Source: Aestuariibaculum lutulentum
GTDB taxonomy: Bacteria; Bacteroidota; Bacteroidia; Flavobacteriales; Flavobacteriaceae
NCBI RefSeq assembly: GCF_032926325.1
Contig: NZ_CP136709.1
Coordinates: forward strand, 2,574,501 to 2,638,500
DNA length: 64,000 nt
Reading direction: 5' to 3'
Shown: piece after piece, positions 40,604 to 49,102 of the stretch
Layout: every line of letters starts with the position of its first letter
Numbering within the stretch: the stretch's first letter is position 1
Notes under the pieces: generated by a model
What the model saw: only the letters and a program-made list of their open reading frames with translations
The model's database searches: none
What the model was told of the DNA's origin: nothing
Translations under genes and position numbers: made by a program

Positions 40604-42052
40604 ATGAAACGCCTTTTTTATTGTTTAGTAGTATTTTCTTTTTTTTCCTGTAATACGTCAACCTCAAAAATAGAGAAATCAGAGGCATCAAAACCCAATG
40701 TGGTTTTGTTTTATCTGGATGACAGTGGTTATGGAGATGTAGCACATAATGGAAACCCAACAATAAAAACACCGAACATCACCAAACTTAAAGAAAGTGG
40801 TGTTAGTTTTACTCAGTTTTATGTTACGGCAGCGGCTTGTTCGGCATCGAGATACTCTTTGCTTACAGGGCGATATCCTGGTAGATCTGGTTTAGGTTGG
40901 TGGGTAATTGCACCAGGAACAAAACAGTATATTCATACCAATGAGTTGACTTTAGCCGAAGGGTTAAAGTCAGTGGGATATAAGACAGGCATGTTCGGAA
41001 AGTGGCATTTAGGAACGCCTAATGAAAAGAATAATTTTACACCAGATGCCTTGCCTTTAGCTCATGGTTTTGATGAGTGGATTGGTACTAATGTGTCTCA
41101 CGATTATAATAATGCTATGTTGTTGCAAAGTGATTCAGAAGGAACTAATCCGGCTAAGGGGTATAAGGTTTTAGCAAAAGATTTACCATCAGATACGTTG
41201 ACTTCAGAATCTTTAACCGGAGTATGCACTAAGGCAGCAGTGAACTTCATTAAAAAGAATAAATCGAATCCGTTTTTCGCATATATTCCATACAATATGC
41301 CACATTTGGGATTATTTGTAAGCGACAAGTTTAAAGGCACATCTCGAAATGGTGAATTAGGTGATGTTATGGAAGAACTTGATGCTGCAATTGGAGATGT
41401 TTGTAACGCGCTTGAAGAAGCCGGCATTCGCGATAACACGATTATTATTTTTTCATCTGATAACGGACCATGGATAAAATGGAGTACGCGCTCTGATAGT
41501 GAAAAATATGGGGACACTCGTTTAAAAGTGGGATATGCAACACCATTTCGAGATGGGAAAGGGTCGACTTGGGAAGGCGGACATCGTGTGCCTGGTATTA
41601 TTAGTTGGCCAGCGAAAATAAAAGGTGATAGAAATGAGCAAATTCCAATAAGTACTCTGGATATTTTACCTACTATTCTATCCATTACAGGAGCTGAATT
41701 ACCAAAAGACAGAACGATTGACGGTCGTGATATTAGTGATTTATTATTGAATGAATCAACTACATCTCAATTTGAAAACTTTGAGTTTTTCTATTCTTAT
41801 GATGATAATTATCCGTCAGCAATTAGAAAAGATGCCTGGAAATTACACACACGTATAGGCTCCCAGACCGGTGATGATTATGGTTATGTAGCTTCAAAAG
41901 AAAGTCCATTATTATTTCAGGTAGAAAAAGATTTGGGAGAACGTGTAGACGTAGCCAATGAAAATCCGGAATTAGTTTCAGAATTATTGACTGAATTTGA
42001 GTTGTTTGAGAAGCAATTAAAGGAAGAGGGTAGTTTCTGGGATAACCAATAA
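40604..42052 (+). CDS. Type I sulfatase lipoprotein
   Basis: A 482-residue formylglycine-dependent sulfatase (S1 family) with a lipoprotein signal (MKRLFYCLVVFSFFSC, lipid Cys16). The metal site starts with FYLDDSGYGD (Asp39, Asp40). The nucleophile motif is Cys79 in AACSASRYSLLTGR, the cysteine form that needs oxidation to formylglycine. GMFGKWHLG and FSSDNGPW complete the active site. It removes sulfate esters from an extracytoplasmic substrate, often algal polysaccharides in marine flavobacteria. No maturation enzyme (anSME/FGE) or glycoside hydrolase lies nearby, so the substrate cannot be inferred. Confidence 0.93.
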   Translation: MKRLFYCLVVFSFFSCNTSTSKIEKSEASKPNVVLFYLDDSGYGDVAHNGNPTIKTPNITKLKESGVSFTQFYVTAAACSASRYSLLTGRYPGRSGLGWWVIAPGTKQYIHTNELTLAEGLKSVGYKTGMFGKWHLGTPNEKNNFTPDALPLAHGFDEWIGTNVSHDYNNAMLLQSDSEGTNPAKGYKVLAKDLPSDTLTSESLTGVCTKAAVNFIKKNKSNPFFAYIPYNMPHLGLFVSDKFKGTSRNGELGDVMEELDAAIGDVCNALEEAGIRDNTIIIFSSDNGPWIKWSTRSDSEKYGDTRLKVGYATPFRDGKGSTWEGGHRVPGIISWPAKIKGDRNEQIPISTLDILPTILSITGAELPKDRTIDGRDISDLLLNESTTSQFENFEFFYSYDDNYPSAIRKDAWKLHTRIGSQTGDDYGYVASKESPLLFQVEKDLGERVDVANENPELVSELLTEFELFEKQLKEEGSFWDNQ

Positions 42053-42123
42053 ATTTAAAATCGAACACTTAAAATCAGCTTGCTTTCTTAAATATCAACC
42101 GGACTTAAATCGGCATTCTTTTC

Positions 42124-42131
42124 TATCTTTG
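42124..42131 (+). promoter_or_regulatory. -7 element only 4 nt before the HipA_2 start codon
   Basis: TATCTTTG is followed by 4 nt and the ATG at 42136, implying a leaderless or nearly leaderless transcript. Confidence 0.55.
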
Positions 42132-42135
42132 CCGT

Positions 42136-42918
42136 ATGAGTAAAACAATAGAAATACGAACTGTTGATGTGGTTCAGTACATAAAACCTTTACGAGAAGG
42201 TGGCTCGATGCCCGGCATTGTAAATGCTGACGACGATTTTCTTTATGTACTAAAGTTTCGCGGTGCCGGACAAGGAAAAAAGGCCTTGATTTCGGAGTTG
42301 ATGGGAGGTGAGTTAGCCAGAATCCTTGGTTTAAAAGTTCCTGAGTTGGTATTTATGAATTTAGACGATTCGTTCAGTAAAACGGAGCCGGATGAAGAAA
42401 TTCAGGATTTACTCAAATTTAGTGTTGGTTTAAATCTCGGGTTACATTTTTTATCGGGAGCTATAACCTTCGATCCGTTGGTGAATATCGTTGATCCTAT
42501 TACCGCGTCGAAAATTGTACTTTTAGATAGTTTAATTAGTAATATAGACCGAACCGTAAAGAATACCAATCTGCTAACCTGGAACAACGAATTGTGGGTT
42601 ATAGATAATGGCGCCAGTTTTTATTTTCATCATAATTGGGATTTATATAAAAATCATCTTACCAGAACGTTTCCATTAATAAAAGATCATGTGTTGTTGC
42701 CTTGGGCCACAAAATTAGATATAGTGGCTACCGAAATTAAGCAGATTTTTACTAAAGAGAAACTGGAAGAGATTATTGGTTTAATTCCCGAAGATTGGTT
42801 GTTAGACGAATCGGAAAAGATGAGTCCGCAAGAGATGAGAATAGCTTATATGGAATACTTACAGGCTAAACTGGCGATGATTGATAAACTGGTTAAAGAG
42901 GCTGAAGATGCAAGATAA
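42136..42918 (+). CDS. HipA_2-type kinase-like protein
   Basis: A 260-residue protein resembling the short HipA-like kinases (HipA_2). It has a lysine in LYVLKFRG (Lys40) after a Gly-rich loop (GGSMPGI), a catalytic-loop-like SNIDRTVKNTNLL (Asp138, Asn143) and a metal-binding VIDNGASFYF (Asp157). The conserved kinase elements appear intact, so a Ser/Thr kinase or AMP-transfer activity is plausible; the target is unknown. It lacks the HipA N-terminal domain and there is no HipB-like DNA-binding gene. It overlaps the DUF3037 gene by 11 bp, forming a tight two-gene unit. Confidence 0.82.
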   Translation: MSKTIEIRTVDVVQYIKPLREGGSMPGIVNADDDFLYVLKFRGAGQGKKALISELMGGELARILGLKVPELVFMNLDDSFSKTEPDEEIQDLLKFSVGLNLGLHFLSGAITFDPLVNIVDPITASKIVLLDSLISNIDRTVKNTNLLTWNNELWVIDNGASFYFHHNWDLYKNHLTRTFPLIKDHVLLPWATKLDIVATEIKQIFTKEKLEEIIGLIPEDWLLDESEKMSPQEMRIAYMEYLQAKLAMIDKLVKEAEDAR

Positions 42919-43291
42919 AATTAAGTTTGAATACGCCATAATTCGACTGGTTCCTAAAGTAGAGCGAGGAGAGTTCTTTAATATCGGGGCCATTGTATAT
43001 GCAAAGCAGAAGAAATTTCTTGGCGTGAAATATCATATCGATAACTCAAAACTGGAAGCTTTTTGTAAAGACATAGATATTAATTTAATTAATAAATATC
43101 TTGAAGCCTGGGAACTTGTTTGTGAAGGAAAAAAAGAAGGAGGAAGAATAGGTGCGCTAGATTTACCTGATCGATTTCATTGGTTAACCGCGTCCCGAAG
43201 TACTATAATTCAGAGTTCTGAAGTCCACTCCGGGCTATGTGAAAACCCGGAAAAGACTTTAAATGATATATTTCAGAAATTCGTCTTGTAA
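42908..43291 (+). CDS. DUF3037 protein, partner of the HipA_2 kinase
   Basis: A 127-residue protein with KFEYAIIRLVPKVERGEFFNIGAIVY and ASRSTIIQSSEVHSGLCENPEKTLNDIF, the two hallmark stretches of DUF3037. No enzyme motif is recognised. The ATG at 42908 was chosen because it overlaps the HipA_2 stop (translational coupling) and starts the conserved domain; the longer reading begins with TTG. DUF3037 genes are frequently next to HipA_2 genes, so the pair may be a functional unit. It converges on the Hsp20-like gene with a single base between stops. Confidence 0.82.
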   Translation: MQDKIKFEYAIIRLVPKVERGEFFNIGAIVYAKQKKFLGVKYHIDNSKLEAFCKDIDINLINKYLEAWELVCEGKKEGGRIGALDLPDRFHWLTASRSTIIQSSEVHSGLCENPEKTLNDIFQKFVL

Positions 43292-43292
43292 G

Positions 43293-43697
43293 TTATTGCT
43301 TGAATAACTTAAAGCTTAAAACTTCATCACAATATTCTACAGTTATTTTATTTCTTACAATATCGTCAGGTAATGCAAATCTGTGTTTAACAAGAGCAGA
43401 AGGGTAGCAGTAAGAATGTCTCGAAGGTGTGTTTTCTTCAACTTGTTTGTTGTGTCGTCTACGTTCGGTAGTAACAACTAATTTATCTCCGGCGATATAA
43501 AAATTAAAATCATCTTTAATATACCCGGGAATTTTTAATTCATAATGATAAGAAGTTTCAGTTTCTTTAACATTTGCTAAGGATGAACTTTCAGGTAGAT
43601 TTGAATCTTTTTTTTCATGCTCATTTTTTAAGATATCCTGTCTGTTGTAAAACGAGGCATAAGAAGGTTTTTTGTCTACATTAGTGTTTGGTGTCAT
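43293..43697 (-). CDS. Hsp20/alpha-crystallin-like protein, divergent
   Basis: A 134-residue protein with a disordered polar N-terminus of about 35 residues and an alpha-crystallin-like domain: ANVKETETSYHYELKIPGYIKDDFNFYIAGDKLVVTTER then HSYCYPSALVKHRFALPDDI. The domain ends at DEVLSFKLFKQ, without the usual GVL/GxL-xIxxPK strand and without the C-terminal I-x-I tail that small heat-shock proteins use to oligomerise. It may be a non-oligomerising or diverged sHSP. It is convergent with the DUF3037 gene. The 211 bp upstream show no clear promoter match. Confidence 0.75.
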   Translation of the reverse strand: MTPNTNVDKKPSYASFYNRQDILKNEHEKKDSNLPESSSLANVKETETSYHYELKIPGYIKDDFNFYIAGDKLVVTTERRRHNKQVEENTPSRHSYCYPSALVKHRFALPDDIVRNKITVEYCDEVLSFKLFKQ

Positions 43698-43908
43698 GGT
43701 GTTGTTGTTTGTTTTAGTTTGTAGTTGGTAAATAGAATAAAATCTATTGCGTAGCTAAGTTGCTCGCATTGAAGGTCAGGGTTAAGGTATACGTTTTATA
43801 CCACGAGAGGATTCTAAAGATAATAATTAATATGAAAAAAACAAGTTAACAAACGTTAATGTTTATTGTAAAAGTCTGTTATTTAGCGGTGTATAGCGTT
43901 GTAATCGA

Positions 43909-44589
43909 TTAAATAGCTAGTAAATCCAGAAAGATTTTTATGCCCTCTGTAGCATTTTGAGGTATAACGGTTAATTTAGAGTTATTACTAATACTAGGTT
44001 TAGGGTCTATGAAATAAGTATGTGTGTCTTGGGGAATATAATGTCTTAAACCAGCAGCTGGATAAACCTGCATTGAGGTACCAATAATTAATAAGATGTC
44101 GGCTGTTTCACAAATGCTTACAGCTTTTGGTATCATAGGGACATCTTCTCCAAACCAAACAATATGTGGTCGTAATTGATACCCTTTTTTACATGTGTCA
44201 CCTAATTTTAAGTCGGTTGTCCAGTCAATAATATCATCTTCGTAATAGGTGCTGCGCACTTTTAATAATTCACCATGTAAATGGATAACATTACTACTAC
44301 CGGCGCGTTCGTGTAAATCATCAACATTTTGAGTAATGATAGACACCTTATAATGGCTTTCTAATTCAGCTAAGGTTTTGTGAGCCGTATTTGGTTTTAC
44401 TTCGAAAAGTTGCTTTCGCCTTTGGTTGTAAAAATCTAAAACCAATTCCGGATTAGCCTCAAAGCCTTCAGGTGTTGCAACTTCCATAACATCGTGTCCT
44501 TCCCAAAGTCCGTTTTCATCTCTAAAGGTTTTTATGCCGCTTTCGGCACTCATTCCGGCTCCTGTAAGTACAACGATGTGTTTTTTCAT
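43909..44589 (-). CDS. cobB: NAD-dependent protein deacylase, Sir2 family
   Basis: A 226-residue class III sirtuin. GAGMSAESGIKTFRD binds NAD, ITQNVDDLHERAG supplies the Asn/Asp pair, and the catalytic base is His105 in HLHGE. The acyl-pocket motif Tyr54-x-x-Arg57 (DFYNQRRKQL) predicts removal of succinyl or malonyl groups, as in SIRT5/CobB. Only one cysteine (GDTCKKG) is left in the region that holds the structural zinc tetrad in most sirtuins, so zinc is probably absent, as in some related bacterial forms. It is divergent from trmH, 64 bp apart. Confidence 0.93.
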   Translation of the reverse strand: MKKHIVVLTGAGMSAESGIKTFRDENGLWEGHDVMEVATPEGFEANPELVLDFYNQRRKQLFEVKPNTAHKTLAELESHYKVSIITQNVDDLHERAGSSNVIHLHGELLKVRSTYYEDDIIDWTTDLKLGDTCKKGYQLRPHIVWFGEDVPMIPKAVSICETADILLIIGTSMQVYPAAGLRHYIPQDTHTYFIDPKPSISNNSKLTVIPQNATEGIKIFLDLLAI

Positions 44590-44641
44590 TTAAAGAATAA
44601 TTACTGAATGAAGGTTATGAATATTCGTGGTATAAATTTAT

Positions 44642-44649
44642 TAATTTTG
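44642..44649 (+). promoter_or_regulatory. -7 element only 4 nt before the trmH start codon
   Basis: TAATTTTG is followed by GGCGC-like bases and the ATG at 44654, again implying a leaderless transcript. The next in-frame Met is far inside the conserved protein. Confidence 0.55.
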
Positions 44650-44653
44650 GCGC

Positions 44654-45307
44654 ATGATAGATGAAAAACTTTTAGAGTATTTAGAAACGTATTTAACCGA
44701 TTCTCGCCGTGAAAAATTCCATAAAGTATTAGAACAACGTACCAAGCATTTTACAGTAGCTACAGAGGACGTGTATCAATTGCACAATACCAGTGCTGTT
44801 ATTCGCAGTTGTGATGTATTTGGAATACAGGAAGTGAATATTGTTGAGGAACGAAACTCTAAGCGTATAGACCGGGAAATAGCTATGGGGGCTCAAAAAT
44901 GGGTGGATTTAAACCGATATCATACCGTTAAGGATTGCATAACCGATTTAAAACAGAAAGGCTATCAAATTGTAGCTACAACACCTCACACCAACGATTG
45001 TGAGTTACATGAATTCGATGCCACTAAAAAGTCTTGCTTTTTCTTTGGTAGAGAAACCGAAGGTTTATCAGATGAGGTTTTAAATGCTGCCAATAGTTAT
45101 TTAAAAATACCTATGTATGGCTTTACAGAAAGTTTAAATATTTCGGTTAGTGCGGCAATCATTCTTCAGCATGTTACCACGAAATTAAAGCATAGTGATA
45201 TTGACTGGCAATTAACCGAACAGGAAAAACTTGAAAAACGTTTAGATTGGGTTAAAAAAACTATTAAAAGTTACGATGATATTGTAGCACGTTATTACCA
45301 GGATTAA
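44654..45307 (+). CDS. trmH: TrmH family tRNA (guanosine-18-2'-O)-methyltransferase
   Basis: A 217-residue SPOUT methyltransferase. LHNTSAVIRSCDVFGIQEVNIVE is motif 1, FFFGRETEGLSDEVL motif 2 and IPMYGFTESLNISVSAAIILQ motif 3, containing the trefoil-knot SAM site. The N-terminal extension (LETYLTDSRREKFHKVLEQRTKHFTVATEDVYQ) matches TrmH rather than TrmL or RlmB. It would methylate the ribose of G18 in tRNA D-loops. It ends in a 4-bp overlap with the convergent gene at 45304-46050. Confidence 0.92.
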   Translation: MIDEKLLEYLETYLTDSRREKFHKVLEQRTKHFTVATEDVYQLHNTSAVIRSCDVFGIQEVNIVEERNSKRIDREIAMGAQKWVDLNRYHTVKDCITDLKQKGYQIVATTPHTNDCELHEFDATKKSCFFFGRETEGLSDEVLNAANSYLKIPMYGFTESLNISVSAAIILQHVTTKLKHSDIDWQLTEQEKLEKRLDWVKKTIKSYDDIVARYYQD

Positions 45308-46050
45308 TCTTTTATTAGGATACAATCTGTCTCGGCAATATGTGTTTTAAATTCTCTGCTAAATTTTATTAAACTATCTAATAGTATCATCTTGTTTTCA
45401 GGTTTCAGAAGGTTATCATTCAGTTTTTTGGTATCGCAATAATCGAAGAATAACGGAATGTTTTTCCTTTCAATATTTAAATCATTTACCAGTAGATTTT
45501 CAGTGAAAATGGCATTTGTATTAAATAAAGCGTAAAAGTTTTTATAGGTTATAGGAACGGGAGGAGTATCTTTCATTTTTTTTGATTTAAACAAATCTTT
45601 AAAGAAATCTATTAGCAAAGTTAAATCACCTTGCGGGTTAGGAGGTGGGCTGTATAAATATGGTCTGTTTTTTATGTCGTTAGCAATTTGCATTGCAAGA
45701 TTGGCCTGATATTTATTAGGATTGAATTTAGGAGTATTACTCAGGTTTACTGTACCAAGAGTGTTTACCTGTGTTTTAAGTTCTATAACATTAGTTATTT
45801 TAAAATGCTTGTCTTCTACAATAAGTTGGTGAGGTTTATAAAACGCTGATGAAAATAGGAGGGTGTCTTTTGTAGAAGCTTCAATAGTAAAATCTCCTTC
45901 TTCGTTTGTGTAAGTGTAGTTTTTAGTTGTTAGATTGAAAACACCAATATTTTTGGCGGTAGATTTTTCGTTATAGATCTTTCCCTTTATGTTTTGAGCT
46001 GATATGGAAAAGGAAAAGATAAAAAGGAGTATCCAGGTAAAGTTATTCAT
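45304..46050 (-). CDS. Carboxypeptidase-regulatory-like domain protein
   Basis: A 248-residue secreted protein with a signal peptide (MNNFTWILLFIFSFSISAQ, mature from NIKGKIY). Its CarboxypepD_reg-like sandwich (about residues 20-100: NIGVFNLTTKNYTYTNEEGDFTIEAS, DTLLFSSAFYKPHQL) resembles the N-terminal module of SusC/TonB-dependent receptors, but no plug or barrel follows. A helical C-terminal region (about 105-245) holds LAMQIANDIKNRPYLYSPPPNPQG. The ATG at 46050 is used; an upstream GTG adds two residues. It is similar in layout to 46211-46975. Probably envelope-associated; function unknown. Confidence 0.75.
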   Translation of the reverse strand: MNNFTWILLFIFSFSISAQNIKGKIYNEKSTAKNIGVFNLTTKNYTYTNEEGDFTIEASTKDTLLFSSAFYKPHQLIVEDKHFKITNVIELKTQVNTLGTVNLSNTPKFNPNKYQANLAMQIANDIKNRPYLYSPPPNPQGDLTLLIDFFKDLFKSKKMKDTPPVPITYKNFYALFNTNAIFTENLLVNDLNIERKNIPLFFDYCDTKKLNDNLLKPENKMILLDSLIKFSREFKTHIAETDCILIKD

Positions 46051-46167
46051 AAACACGGTTTGTAAGTTAATTCGTGTTTAAATTATGGTTTTGTAAGTTT
46101 TCCTTAATGTCTTTTGGGAAAGTTTAACGTTCTAGTTAACAATTATTTAGTTTTTTTTGAAATAAAA

Positions 46168-46189
46168 AAGGAAGCACTAAGCTTCCTTT
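46168..46189 (-). terminator. Rho-independent terminator of the 46211-46975 gene
   Basis: On the minus strand AAAGGAAGC pairs with GCTTCCTTT and a T-run follows, 22 bp after the stop. Confidence 0.75.
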
Positions 46190-46210
46190 CTTGGTTTATG
46201 TTTTTGTTGT

Positions 46211-46975
46211 TTAACGTTCACGATTTAACAACTTGTATTCTTCATAACATTCGCTAATGGCATCCAGAATTTGAAGGTCGTTAGCGGTTTGTATAAACTC
46301 TTTCGAGTAGTTACACTGGCTCACAATTTCATCTAAATCAACACGATCTATATTCAGCAAAGCGGTAAGCATTTCTCTGTCGAAACGCGATGCCAGAAGA
46401 TTGCGTATTTCGTCGTCCTGCTTCATCTTTTTAAGTTTTCGCATTTCGTTTGGTTTTTTACCAAACACACGATGTAAAAAGTCGGCTGGATTAAAAATAG
46501 AACCTACAATTTTAGATAAGGTTCCTGCGGAGTTTGCTTCGTAGCCGGTACTCGGTAGTCCGGAAATCTGATATCTGTAGTTGTCGTTAATTACAGGAAC
46601 CTGCTTCACATCGACCTCTAAATACCCTGTTAATTTTAACTGGTTAACCACAACCTCTTCAAGTGCTAGTGCTAATTCGGTTAACTCTATGGTTGCCGAA
46701 CCAAACCTAAGCCAGTCATTGGTAACACGAACTTTAATAGATTTAAAACCTAAATACGACAAATGTAAGGTGTCATTAGGTTTAGCGTTAATTTCAAATT
46801 CCCCTTGTTTGTTTGTTGCTGTACCTATAACCTGATTCAGGTTTACGATGTTTACATTTTCAAGAGGTTTACCATCAGAAGAATTAACTACTACTCCTAA
46901 AGCCTTTTCGGCTTCCTGTGCTATACTAACAGTTGAAAAAACTAGTAAAAAGAAAAGTAGTAGGTAATTTTTCAT
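46211..46975 (-). CDS. Carboxypeptidase-regulatory-like domain protein (second copy)
   Basis: A 254-residue secreted protein (signal MKNYLLLFFLLVFSTVSIAQ). Its CarboxypepD_reg-like domain (about residues 20-105: ALGVVVNSSDGKPLENVNIV, ATNKQGEFEINAKPNDTLHL) is followed by a C-terminal charged helical region (LHRVFGKKPNEMRKLKKMKQ, LASRFDREMLTALLNI). It shares architecture with 45304-46050, including a short conserved 'NTLGTVNL/EEVVVNQL' bridge and a C-terminal tail. The two are probably old paralogues. It has its own terminator. Confidence 0.75.
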   Translation of the reverse strand: MKNYLLLFFLLVFSTVSIAQEAEKALGVVVNSSDGKPLENVNIVNLNQVIGTATNKQGEFEINAKPNDTLHLSYLGFKSIKVRVTNDWLRFGSATIELTELALALEEVVVNQLKLTGYLEVDVKQVPVINDNYRYQISGLPSTGYEANSAGTLSKIVGSIFNPADFLHRVFGKKPNEMRKLKKMKQDDEIRNLLASRFDREMLTALLNIDRVDLDEIVSQCNYSKEFIQTANDLQILDAISECYEEYKLLNRER

Positions 46976-47105
46976 GTAAATTAAATAACGCTTATTCGTT
47001 TATAAAAGTACTAAACTAATGAATAAAATAAGGCGTCAGTAATTTTTTTTGACTTAAAATTAACAAAAGACTTCTTTCCAGGCTAAAGTTTAAAAGATGA
47101 TAAAA

Positions 47106-47151
47106 AAAAGACCAAAAATGAAATAACTTAGTTTTCGTTTTTGGTCTTTTT
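47106..47151. terminator. Bidirectional Rho-independent terminator
   Basis: AAAAGACCAAAAA and its complement form a long stem, extended by AAA/TTT pairs, with A/T tracts on both sides. It ends the DEAD-box helicase transcript on the minus strand. Confidence 0.78.
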
Positions 47152-47166
47152 AGCTTTTTTATAAAA

Positions 47167-48975
47167 TTAACGTCTTGAGCGTCTAGGTCTTGAGATGTTT
47201 GATTTTGAATCACCTTCAGAACGTCTTCTTGGTTTTCCAGATCTTTCACCATTTGAAGCTTTGAAATCTCCAGAACGTCTTGGGCGACCCTCTTTATTTC
47301 CGCCACGTCTTTCGCCGCCTTTAGAACCAGAACGTTTTTTTCCATCGCGTCTTCCGCCGCCACCGCGGTTTTCAGAAACTTCAACATTAACAAAGCGTCC
47401 TTCGTGTTTAAAGTCGGTAAAATGTGCTAATACCTGTTCTCTAAGTTCATTTTCGGTATTAAAGAAAGAGAAACTGTCTTTAGTTTCCACTTTAAAGATA
47501 TCATCTCTACCAAGACTTAATTGCTCTTTTAAGAAGTCTTTTAACTTCATCCAGTCGAAACCATCTTTAGAACCAACGTTGATAAAGTAGCGTGTAGAAT
47601 CGTTTTTACCGCCTCTATATTCACGTTCGCTTTCATCTCTGTTACTGCCTTCAGAAACATTAAGATCCTTTGATTTTTGATAGTAATTGAAGAAACGTGT
47701 AAATTCTACAGAGAAAACTTTCTTAATCAATTCTTCTTTAGTGGTATCTTCAAATAATTCATTAATACTAGTTAAGTATTTATCAATCTCGTGGTTGATT
47801 TCAGTATTATGAATTTTGTTAGCAAGCGACATTAACTGCACTTCACAAATTTCCATTCCGTTTGGAATATCTTTTTTAAGGAAGTCTTTTTTAATGATAC
47901 GTTCGATACTTTTTATTTTACGAACCTCACTTTTTGAAACGATAACCATAGATACCCCGGTTTTACCAGCACGTCCGGTACGACCAGAACGGTGGGTATA
48001 GGTTTCTACTTCGTCAGGTAATTGGTAGTTGATTACGTGAGTTACATCGTCAACATCAATACCACGAGCAGCTACATCGGTAGCAACAAGCATTTGAATC
48101 TGGTTTTTACGGAAGGCGTTCATAACCAAATCACGTTGGTTCTGACTTAAATCACCGTGTAAAGCACCAGCGTTGTATCCGTCTTCAATAAGTTGTTCTG
48201 CTACTTTTTGAGTATCTCTTTTAGTACGACAGAACACCACTGAGAAAATATCAGGGTTCGCATCGGCTAATCGTTTTAAAGCCTGGTAACGGTCTCTGGC
48301 GTTTACTAAATAGTATTCGTGAGAAACGTTGTTGGAACTTTCATTTTTGTTACCCACAGTAATTTCGTGCGGGTTGTGCATAAAGTCTTTTGCAATGGCA
48401 GCAACCTCTCTTGGCATGGTTGCTGAGAATAACCAGGTACTTTTATCAGCCGGTGTGTGCGATAAAATATCGTTGATGTCTTCTTTGAAACCCATGTTTA
48501 ACATTTCATCAGCTTCATCTAATACTGAATATTCAATTTTAGTGATATCAACCAGGTTACGGCTAATCATATCTTTCATACGACCAGGCGTTGCTACAAT
48601 AATTTGTGCACCACGCTTAATGTCTCTGGCTTGGTCGGTAATACTTGCACCACCGTAAACCGCTACAACATTAAGTCCGTTGCAGTATTTACCGTATGCT
48701 TTTAATTCGTTTGTAATTTGTAAACAAAGCTCACGTGTAGGTGATAAAATTAAACCTTGTGTTGTACGGCTGTTTACATCTATTTTTTGAAGCATTGGAA
48801 AACCAAAGGCTGCCGTTTTACCGGTACCAGTTTGTGCTAAAGCTACTAAATCGCCTTCCGATTGTAATAAAAGCGGAATTGCTTTTTCTTGAACTTCACT
48901 TGGTTTTTCAAAACCTAAATCTGTAATTGCTTGTAATAGGTCGTTATTAAGACCTAAATCATGGAATGTGCTCAT
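47167..48975 (-). CDS. DEAD-box RNA helicase with DbpA-like domain and Arg/Gly-rich tail
   Basis: A 602-residue helicase with two RecA domains: AQTGTGKTAAFGFP (motif I), VLDEADEMLNMGF (II), FSATMP (III), HRSGRTGRAGKTG (VI). A DbpA-type RNA-binding domain (about residues 460-535, RYFINVGSKDGFDWMKLKDFL) follows, then a low-complexity Arg/Gly/Ser tail (about 540-602, GGGGRRDGKKRSGSKGGER) typical of cold-induced ATP-dependent RNA helicases such as CsdA/DeaD. It remodels structured RNA and helps ribosome assembly. It has a 5' leader of about 120 nt with visible secondary structure. Confidence 0.93.
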   Translation of the reverse strand: MSTFHDLGLNNDLLQAITDLGFEKPSEVQEKAIPLLLQSEGDLVALAQTGTGKTAAFGFPMLQKIDVNSRTTQGLILSPTRELCLQITNELKAYGKYCNGLNVVAVYGGASITDQARDIKRGAQIIVATPGRMKDMISRNLVDITKIEYSVLDEADEMLNMGFKEDINDILSHTPADKSTWLFSATMPREVAAIAKDFMHNPHEITVGNKNESSNNVSHEYYLVNARDRYQALKRLADANPDIFSVVFCRTKRDTQKVAEQLIEDGYNAGALHGDLSQNQRDLVMNAFRKNQIQMLVATDVAARGIDVDDVTHVINYQLPDEVETYTHRSGRTGRAGKTGVSMVIVSKSEVRKIKSIERIIKKDFLKKDIPNGMEICEVQLMSLANKIHNTEINHEIDKYLTSINELFEDTTKEELIKKVFSVEFTRFFNYYQKSKDLNVSEGSNRDESEREYRGGKNDSTRYFINVGSKDGFDWMKLKDFLKEQLSLGRDDIFKVETKDSFSFFNTENELREQVLAHFTDFKHEGRFVNVEVSENRGGGGRRDGKKRSGSKGGERRGGNKEGRPRRSGDFKASNGERSGKPRRRSEGDSKSNISRPRRSRR

Positions 48976-49097
48976 TCTTTTTTATAAGTATTCGATTATG
49001 TTATGTGGTGTTACATAAGAAGAGAATCGACATACTTAAACCTAAACTTCCAGTAACACATCCCCACTCTGAGGAATCTCACCCTTTCGGGATTTCA
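48976..49097 (-). promoter_or_regulatory. Structured 5' leader of the DEAD-box helicase gene
   Basis: On the minus strand the leader contains a CCCGAAAGGG hairpin (about 49084-49093), a CCTC/GGGG hairpin, and GTGTTAC / GTAACAC complementary segments (about 49050-49056 and 49003-49009), which could close a larger structure. Long structured leaders regulate cold-shock helicase genes in other bacteria. This one is not a family I recognise. Confidence 0.45.
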
Positions 49098-49102
49098 AGC
49101 GG

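Noticed and set aside
41104..41685. 193-codon minus-strand open frame inside the sulfatase gene
   Set aside because: Antisense shadow of a complete, motif-bearing sulfatase; no promoter or domain.
47016..47393. 125-codon minus-strand open frame at the 3' end of the DEAD-box helicase gene
   Set aside because: It is a different frame of the helicase's repetitive Arg/Gly/Ser tail and lacks a start site of its own; the codon pattern is that of the helicase.
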